NCBI RefSeq assembly: GCF_001028665.1
Contig: NZ_CP011504.1
Span: 1,054,001 to 1,118,000, forward strand
Direction: 5' to 3'
DNA from: Burkholderia pyrrocinia
GTDB lineage: Bacteria > Pseudomonadota > Gammaproteobacteria > Burkholderiales > Burkholderiaceae
DNA: 64,000 nt
Positions 58,509 through 64,000 of the stretch are shown here, in pieces; position 1 is the first letter of the stretch; the number at the start of each line of letters is the position of its first letter. The notes below the pieces were generated by a model, which saw nothing but the letters and a program-made list of their open reading frames with translations, did no database searches and had not been told where the DNA came from. Made by a program: the position numbers and the translations under genes.

Positions 58509-59081
58509 GTGTCAATTCTGAGACCAAGCAACTGGAGCTATAAGACCGGCGCGACGGGGGGCATCAGCATCGAATTCGTCGTCGCTTCGGGAGGCACAAT
58601 CGTTCTCGCCGACCCCGGCGGACATGAAACCGATTTTTACTACGGCGGTGCAGGAGTCGGCATCGGTTTCGGTCTTCGTCTCCCGAAGATCAAGCTCCCG
58701 CGGTTTTCCTTGCCGGAGATCAAGATACCGAAGATCGCCGGGCACGAGGTCGGGGGAGCGGGCTCTCTCAAGTCCTTCGACAGTGCAGGGCTCGTGTACA
58801 TGGCGCCAGCGTTCAGTGGTACTGAACTCGCCAAGTCCGATTTGCAGGGCGCCACGGTGTACCTCGACGGCGGCGTAGGTATCGGATACGGCAAGGCAGG
58901 GTCGGCGATGATTCTTGGAATCAATTCAGCGCAGCTCGCCCTGGGGTTGTCGAATCCCGCGATGACCTGGCTCGCGGATATCGCGATTGCGCATGCCCCT
59001 GCGGTTCTGCTGATGGGCGGCACGACCGTTGGCTTGCAGGCAGGCGCTGGCGCCGGCATATTGGTCGGCTATCTGCATTGA
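58509..59081 (+). CDS. Glycine-rich hypothetical protein of the VgrG island
   Basis: A 190-residue protein with a GTG start behind agagga. It contains a repeated proline/basic segment (LRLPKIKLPRFSLPEIKIPK) and long glycine- and alanine-rich hydrophobic stretches (GGVGIGYGKAGSAMILG; LMGGTTVGLQAGAGAGILVG), suggesting a membrane-inserting or pore-like region. No family is recognised. Its stop directly abuts the convergent TssF stop. The position beside VgrG and a small membrane protein raises the possibility of an effector/immunity pair, which is speculative. Confidence 0.6.
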   Translation: MSILRPSNWSYKTGATGGISIEFVVASGGTIVLADPGGHETDFYYGGAGVGIGFGLRLPKIKLPRFSLPEIKIPKIAGHEVGGAGSLKSFDSAGLVYMAPAFSGTELAKSDLQGATVYLDGGVGIGYGKAGSAMILGINSAQLALGLSNPAMTWLADIAIAHAPAVLLMGGTTVGLQAGAGAGILVGYLH

Positions 59082-60959
59082 CTAGATCAACGGCCGCGTT
59101 CCGGTCCGCGCGGGACAGCGTTGCAGTTCCCGACCCGTCTGCGACGAGGAAATAACCAGTTCTACGAAACTGTTCGCCGGAGCGTACGGTGCGAACAGCC
59201 GGTCGAGCATACGCGCGAACAGGTGCAACGTGACGTCGCGCAACGCTGTTTCATCAAGAGATACGACAATTTCGACACCGCGCACAAACGACGGAAACTG
59301 GCTGTCGAGTGACATCCACCGGATAGCGGGTTGGTGGTCGAGGCCGGCGATCGCGTCAATGCTCCGTTGCGCGACGATGCTCGCACGCGGCGCGTGCAAT
59401 CTCAAAAAGTCCTTGAACGCCTTCAAGCCCGTTCGGGTCAGGTCGAACGGGTGCAAGGACATGCCGGCCAAGACTCGCCACAAGGTATCGTGCCCGCGCG
59501 GCAGAGTACTCGGCAAGGTCGGGCGCGTGAGCAACCGAATCGGGCACGCCAGCGCCGCGCCCTCGTGAAGCAGGTCGCTGTCCCGCGCGCCGATCGGCAA
59601 CCGCGAAGGCAGGTCGCCGTTGGTGGCCGTGACATCGACGTCGACTTGCGGATGCTTCAGTTGGGCGGCATTACCTTCCAGTCCGACGAGCGATAGCAGG
59701 AGCGGCGCTCGCGCGGTTCCGGCCGCTGCGTACGGATCGCGAAACGCGGTCCAGTAGGCGACCGCGGGATCGACGGAGCGGGCATGGCTGAACGCGCGAT
59801 AGGGCAGCACGTTCGTTCGTGCCGGGTTCCTGGTCGATGGCGCGCTTTTTTCCTGTTCAGACTGCATCCGATCGCCCAGATGAACGGCATCGACCGAATA
59901 CACGTCGAGCGGGGAACCGGTTTCCAGCGGCTCCGGCGTGACCGGGTACGCGCTATCGGCGCTCGTCAACTGGATCGGCGTCGCATCTCGCCTGAACAGA
60001 TTGACCACCGGTGTGCAGAACAGCCGGAAGGATGCAGCATCGAGGTCGGTCAATACCTGTGCGCTGGCCGATTCCGCCGGTGTGTCCAGGATTGCGAGGT
60101 GCAACGTCAGTCGCTTTGCCGCCGTCGCGTGCGCAGCGCGCCGCATTCGTCCCAGATCGATGTCAACGAAGTCGAATTTCTCGGGGAACGCGAAAGACTC
60201 GATCAGGGCTTGGTACGCGTCCGACGTGTCGGTCGATTCCTTCGGCAACAGCCGTTCATTCTCGCCGAAGCCCACCGATTCAATCGGGATTTTGGATAGT
60301 GCCGTCCACCGGCCACTCTGATCGACCTCGACAAACGCGGCGCCCGCACGCAGCAGCAGCGCATCGACGAGCGCGGCGACACGCGGCCGATCGCCGGACA
60401 GGTAAATGCGAACCGCACCGGACGGGATCGCGTCATCGAAGGTCTCGGTCGGCGTCGTGCTGGCGAACCCGACGGAGAGTATGCCGGTGACATTTGCAGG
60501 CAATCTGACGACGGCGGGAACCAATGTGGCCGGCGCGTAGCGTACCGAGTGAATTCGCAATGGCGACAACGCGACGTCGTAAATCGTCTGAAACCGGCAC
60601 GGTGCCGCATTGGCATCGAGCAACGTGCCACGGGGCATCGTGAACGGCGTCGTCAGTTGACCGAATAGATCGGTCGGGTCGAATTGCGCGATAGCACACG
60701 AAGGCACGGTCCGCAGGTATTGCGGGTACAGTACTTCGAGCAACGAATCGGTAAATTCTGGATAGGTGTCCTCAAGCTTCGCGTCAACACGCGCGGCAAG
60801 CAGTGCAAACGTCTGGATCATCCGGTCGACATGCAGATCGCCTTGCCCGTTTGCAACCCCGAGTCGCGCGCCGATCTTCGGATAGCGTCGGGCAAATTCC
60901 GTGACGCCGCGTAACAGCAGGCCGACCTCGTATTCGTAGTGGGGCAGCAGGTTATCCAT
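59082..60959 (-). CDS. Type VI secretion baseplate protein TssF (unpaired copy)
   Basis: A 625-residue protein of the TssF/VasA family: the start DNLLPHYEYEVGLLLRGVTEFARRYP and DRMIQTFALLAARVDAKLED are characteristic, as is YPQYLRTVPSCAIAQF. TssF forms the baseplate wedge with TssG and TssE. Here no tssG, tssE or other core gene is in view; the only T6SS partner is the divergent vgrG 130 bp away. It may therefore be a specialised duplicate devoted to this VgrG, or a leftover from a larger cluster. Confidence 0.88.
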   Translation of the reverse strand: MDNLLPHYEYEVGLLLRGVTEFARRYPKIGARLGVANGQGDLHVDRMIQTFALLAARVDAKLEDTYPEFTDSLLEVLYPQYLRTVPSCAIAQFDPTDLFGQLTTPFTMPRGTLLDANAAPCRFQTIYDVALSPLRIHSVRYAPATLVPAVVRLPANVTGILSVGFASTTPTETFDDAIPSGAVRIYLSGDRPRVAALVDALLLRAGAAFVEVDQSGRWTALSKIPIESVGFGENERLLPKESTDTSDAYQALIESFAFPEKFDFVDIDLGRMRRAAHATAAKRLTLHLAILDTPAESASAQVLTDLDAASFRLFCTPVVNLFRRDATPIQLTSADSAYPVTPEPLETGSPLDVYSVDAVHLGDRMQSEQEKSAPSTRNPARTNVLPYRAFSHARSVDPAVAYWTAFRDPYAAAGTARAPLLLSLVGLEGNAAQLKHPQVDVDVTATNGDLPSRLPIGARDSDLLHEGAALACPIRLLTRPTLPSTLPRGHDTLWRVLAGMSLHPFDLTRTGLKAFKDFLRLHAPRASIVAQRSIDAIAGLDHQPAIRWMSLDSQFPSFVRGVEIVVSLDETALRDVTLHLFARMLDRLFAPYAPANSFVELVISSSQTGRELQRCPARTGTRPLI

Positions 60960-61092
60960 TCACCTCCCCTACAACTCCGTCCCCATATTCAAGGTACAAG
61001 AATCGCGAAACTTGATCTTTACGACGGAACGCAGTTTAAAATTCACTGACGAATAATATCCTGCCGTTCCGATGCGGGGTTCCGAGGGCGCC

Positions 61093-63207
61093 ATGCAACT
61101 GTCAGATATTCCAAGTTTCTTTGGGCTACAGAGCAACCGGCTGTTCACCATCCAGACGCCCATGAAGGGCCGGTCCGACTTGGTGCTCGTCGATTTTCAC
61201 GGTACCGAGGGCTTATCCCGGAATTTTGAGTTCCATGTTCGGCTCGCCTCTCAAGACTCGAATATCGAACTGAAAAAGCTGATCGGTCAACCTGTGACGA
61301 TTACGTTACAGCTGACCGATGCGCTGGCAAGTTCCGAAGAACGGTACTTCCACGGCTACGTGGCCAACTTCACACACCTCGACCACGACGGCAGCTTCAC
61401 TGTCTATGGCGCGACGCTCGTGCCATGGCTCTGGATGCTCTCGCGCAGTCGCGACATCCGAATTTTTCAGGAAGAGAATACCGAGGCAATTCTTTCGAAA
61501 ATCTTTCAGGAATACGGAAAAATTGCATCGTTCGAGTTTCGGTTGTCGAGGGCGACGAAGAATCGCAGCTACTGCACGCAGTACCGGGAAACCGACCTGG
61601 AATTCGTCGAGCGCCTCATGCAGGAAGACGGCCTGTTCTTCTTCTTCGAGCACGCGAACGACAGCCACAAGCTGATCATCTCGGACAACTCGATTGCCGC
61701 GAAGCCGATCAGCGGCCGCAGCCCGGTGCTGCAGTACACCAAAGGCGAAGCACTCGACAACCTGGCTGTCGTCACGTCGTTCCAGGCGAGCCGGCAACTG
61801 GAGTCCAGTAGCGTCGGATTGAAGACGTTCGACTACAAGGCGCCACACGCACGGCGATTCGTGTCGGGCGGAACCGAAGTCAACCAGGGCGAAGTGCCAT
61901 CGTACGAAGTCTACGACTACCTGGGCGAGCACGGCTTTGCCGACAGCGATCGCGGCGAAGCGTTGACGCGTTTCAGGACGCAGGCGCTCGCCGCACACAG
62001 CAAGATTTTCGTCGGGACCAGCACGAGCCGGCGGTTGTCGCCGTGCCAGTATTTCGAGCTCGACGATCACTACGACCACAGCAACGCCAAAGCCGAGGAC
62101 CGTCAGTTTCTGCTGACGACGGTCTCCCACAGCGGCACGAACAACTATCAGGCCGGCGAAGGTGCGGCGAACTACCAGTGCAGTTTCACCTGCATCCGCA
62201 AGAAGATCCCGTATCGCCCGGCTTTCACGATCGAGCGACCGTCGATCATCGGTCCTCAAACTGCTGTCGTTGTAGGGCCGGAAGGCGAGGAAATTTACAC
62301 GGACAACCTCGGCCGCGTGAAGGTGCAGTTCCATTGGGATCGGCTGGGCAAGCGCGATCAGGGCAGTTCATGTTGGGTGCGCGTCGGGCAGCCATGGGCC
62401 GGTCGCGGATTCGGGATGATCCAGATTCCGCGGATAGGTGACGAGGTGGTCGTCATTTTCCTCGACGGTAATCCGGATAGACCCCTGATTATCTCGAGCG
62501 TCTACAACTCGGGGAACATGCCGCCGTGGGGATTGCCCACGAATGCGACGCAGAGCGGAATTCTGACCCGCTCGACCAAGACCGGGAACGTCAACACGGC
62601 CAATGCCATTCGCTTCGAGGACAAAAAGGGCTCGGAGGAGGTCTGGTTGCACGCCGAGAAGGATCAGCGCCTCGAGGTCGAGCATGATGAGTCGCACTGG
62701 GTCGGCAACGATCGCAAGAAGAACATCGACCACGACGAGACCGTGCATGTCGGCCATGACCGAACCGAGACGGTTGACAACAACGAGACCGTCACGATCG
62801 GCGTGGATCGTACTGAACGCGTCGGCAGCAACGAGACGCTGACGGTTGGGGGTAATCGGAACGAGACGATCGAGGGCTGGCAAAACCTCCTGATTGCGCT
62901 TGCCTCGGCCGAGACGATCGGGCTTGCCAAGGCGTTGACAATCGGTGCCGGCTATACCGTGACGGTTGCCGGCGCGATGAACACGGCGGTAGGTCTCGCT
63001 CAGGCGGAAGAAATCGGTCTGTCAAAAAATACGGTCGTCGGCAAGACCTGGTCGATCAGCGCCGGCGATCGGCTCGAGATCAAGGTCGGCAAGGCGCGCA
63101 TCATCCTTGAGAGCAACGGGAACATCGCGATCAGCGGGGCTACGCTGTCCATCGATGGCTCGGGTCCGGTGAAAATCAGCGGAAATAACGTGGATATCAA
63201 TTCATAG
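61093..63207 (+). CDS. vgrG: Type VI secretion spike protein VgrG (TssI)
   Basis: A 704-residue VgrG. The gp27-like part (FHVRLASQDSNIELKKLIGQ; ETDLEFVERLMQEDGLFFFF) is followed by the gp5 OB fold (VKVQFHWDRLGKRDQGSSCW; WAGRGFGMIQIPRIGDEVVV) and a beta-helix stalk of repeated ETV-type units (HVGHDRTETVDNNETVTIGV). The C-terminus after residue about 640 is short, without a large effector domain, so cargo probably binds through the downstream accessory proteins. The start at 61093 follows gaggg; 61072 is an alternative. It appears complete. Confidence 0.92.
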   Translation: MQLSDIPSFFGLQSNRLFTIQTPMKGRSDLVLVDFHGTEGLSRNFEFHVRLASQDSNIELKKLIGQPVTITLQLTDALASSEERYFHGYVANFTHLDHDGSFTVYGATLVPWLWMLSRSRDIRIFQEENTEAILSKIFQEYGKIASFEFRLSRATKNRSYCTQYRETDLEFVERLMQEDGLFFFFEHANDSHKLIISDNSIAAKPISGRSPVLQYTKGEALDNLAVVTSFQASRQLESSSVGLKTFDYKAPHARRFVSGGTEVNQGEVPSYEVYDYLGEHGFADSDRGEALTRFRTQALAAHSKIFVGTSTSRRLSPCQYFELDDHYDHSNAKAEDRQFLLTTVSHSGTNNYQAGEGAANYQCSFTCIRKKIPYRPAFTIERPSIIGPQTAVVVGPEGEEIYTDNLGRVKVQFHWDRLGKRDQGSSCWVRVGQPWAGRGFGMIQIPRIGDEVVVIFLDGNPDRPLIISSVYNSGNMPPWGLPTNATQSGILTRSTKTGNVNTANAIRFEDKKGSEEVWLHAEKDQRLEVEHDESHWVGNDRKKNIDHDETVHVGHDRTETVDNNETVTIGVDRTERVGSNETLTVGGNRNETIEGWQNLLIALASAETIGLAKALTIGAGYTVTVAGAMNTAVGLAQAEEIGLSKNTVVGKTWSISAGDRLEIKVGKARIILESNGNIAISGATLSIDGSGPVKISGNNVDINS

Positions 63208-63216
63208 GGGGCCTCG

Positions 63217-63720
63217 ATGGGAGTCGCAGAGCAGATTGCCGCATTCAGCGTTGCGCAGCCGGTTCAACGAACGGCGGAACTGGTTCTCGGAACCATAGTC
63301 AAGGTCGAGTCGAATCGTGGCGTTTGGATCGACTACGCTGACAACCCATACCGAACTCCGCTTGTCGCGATTTGCGCCGCGAGTGTCGCTGCCGTCGATG
63401 TCGGGCGCGAAGTAGTACTGGCGTTCGTGCAGGGCGACCCGGGCCAACCTATTCTCATGGGCCTCCTGCGGCGGCATGGCGTGAGAAATCAGGCCGAATC
63501 CGAGGCCGGCGTTCATGCCGTCATACCCGCCACGGACACCGCCACCGCTACGGAAGCATCGCATGTGTGCCTCGAAGCCATCGAAGCGATGACGCTGAAG
63601 TGCGGGCAGGCAAGTCTCACATTGAACAAGGACGGGCGCGTCATTGTTCGCGGGACGAATGTTGCGACCTATGCTGACGGTACGCTCCGGTTGCGCGGAG
63701 CCGTTGTCGAGCTGAACTGA
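63217..63720 (+). CDS. DUF6484-type T6SS accessory protein
   Basis: A 167-residue protein starting 9 bp after vgrG. It resembles the DUF6484 family found next to VgrG genes (LVLGTIVKVESNRGVWIDY; VVLAFVQGDPGQPILMGLL), which has a short OB-like part, followed by a beta-strand-rich C-terminus (ASLTLNKDGRVIVRGTNVA) like the tail of a spike or PAAR extension. It probably helps mount cargo or the DUF2169 protein on VgrG. Confidence 0.78.
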   Translation: MGVAEQIAAFSVAQPVQRTAELVLGTIVKVESNRGVWIDYADNPYRTPLVAICAASVAAVDVGREVVLAFVQGDPGQPILMGLLRRHGVRNQAESEAGVHAVIPATDTATATEASHVCLEAIEAMTLKCGQASLTLNKDGRVIVRGTNVATYADGTLRLRGAVVELN

Positions 63721-63727
63721 ACTCGAC

Positions 63728-64000
63728 ATGTTGCAATTGCAAAATGTGACGCCGTTTGCTGCGGAACGGGCCGTGCAGTTCGACCGACAAGGGGGGCACC
63801 TTTGGGTCGTGGTTGTCAAGGCAACTTACGATCTGCACCCTGACGGCACGCTGTCGCTGTCAAAGCAGCAGGAGCCGGTGAAAACGCATCCGGAGTATTT
63901 CGGGGAACAGGGGCACTCGACTTTGAGACGAGATGCCGAAATCGTGTTCGCGCATCCGGGTACGGCCATCATGGTCAACGGTTCCGCATGCGCGCCCGAG
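63728..64000 (+). CDS. DUF2169-type T6SS accessory protein (partial)
   Basis: The first 91 codons of a protein that runs off the window. The start MLQLQNVTPFAAERAVQFDR and WVVVVKATYDLHPDG match the N-terminus of DUF2169 proteins, T6SS accessory factors that usually sit in VgrG-DUF-PAAR-effector operons. It begins 7 bp after the DUF6484 gene. The effector is expected downstream, outside the window. Confidence 0.82.
   Translation, partial: MLQLQNVTPFAAERAVQFDRQGGHLWVVVVKATYDLHPDGTLSLSKQQEPVKTHPEYFGEQGHSTLRRDAEIVFAHPGTAIMVNGSACAPE

Overview
The window looks like a chromosomal segment of a Burkholderia, probably of the Burkholderia cepacia complex. The reasons are very GC-rich core genes, Burkholderiales-type porin and AidA proteins, a pca/pob protocatechuate branch, IS407-type elements and a TOMM locus of the kind known from Burkholderia. 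Species cannot be fixed from the sequence alone.

Bases 1 to about 20,835 are an accessory island of visibly lower GC, dense in mobile DNA. It opens with a tandem pair of about 437-bp transposase-less units whose ends abut; one is split by an intact IS407-type element with a 4-bp TTCT duplication. Next comes an IS3-family element interrupted by an IS1111-group IS110 element, then a complete IS21-type element with a 5-bp GCGCG duplication. The cargo is a five-gene minus-strand cluster (MFS exporter, D-Ala-D-Ala-ligase-like ATP-grasp enzyme, C39-like cysteine peptidase, membrane desaturase/hydroxylase, alanine/ornithine-racemase-like PLP enzyme). This is the best candidate for an undescribed small-molecule pathway; both its ends have been altered by IS activity. 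It is followed by a regulatory trio (HTH-receiver protein, exported molybdopterin-oxidoreductase-fold protein, sensor kinase), a FkbM methyltransferase, an IS remnant, an OLD-family nuclease and a membrane protein. A solitary right end of the 437-bp family (20784-20835) closes the island.

From 20.9 kb the DNA is ordinary high-GC core. First come a LysE exporter, the 4-hydroxybenzoate/protocatechuate genes (pcaK, pcaC, pcaD, pcaB, pcaJ, pcaI, pobA, divergent LysR regulator), folE with a FolM-like reductase, a serine acetyltransferase, a universal stress protein, an FNR regulator and an ArgP/ArgO-type pair. Then come an aldo-keto reductase, an AraC regulator with a GMC oxidoreductase, and a second AraC regulator divergent from a catabolic run (cupin dioxygenase, MFS, zinc alcohol dehydrogenase, SDR, porin).

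From 48.4 kb comes an AidA/PixA protein, then a minus-strand TOMM (azol(in)e peptide) locus: FHA protein, giant kinase/cyclase/ATPase fusion, two precursor paralogues and a fused leader-binding/YcaO cyclodehydratase. The last 6 kb is a type VI secretion VgrG island: DUF3592 protein, glycine-rich protein, an unpaired TssF, VgrG, a DUF6484 protein and the start of a DUF2169 protein that runs off the window. No tRNA, rRNA or CRISPR was seen.
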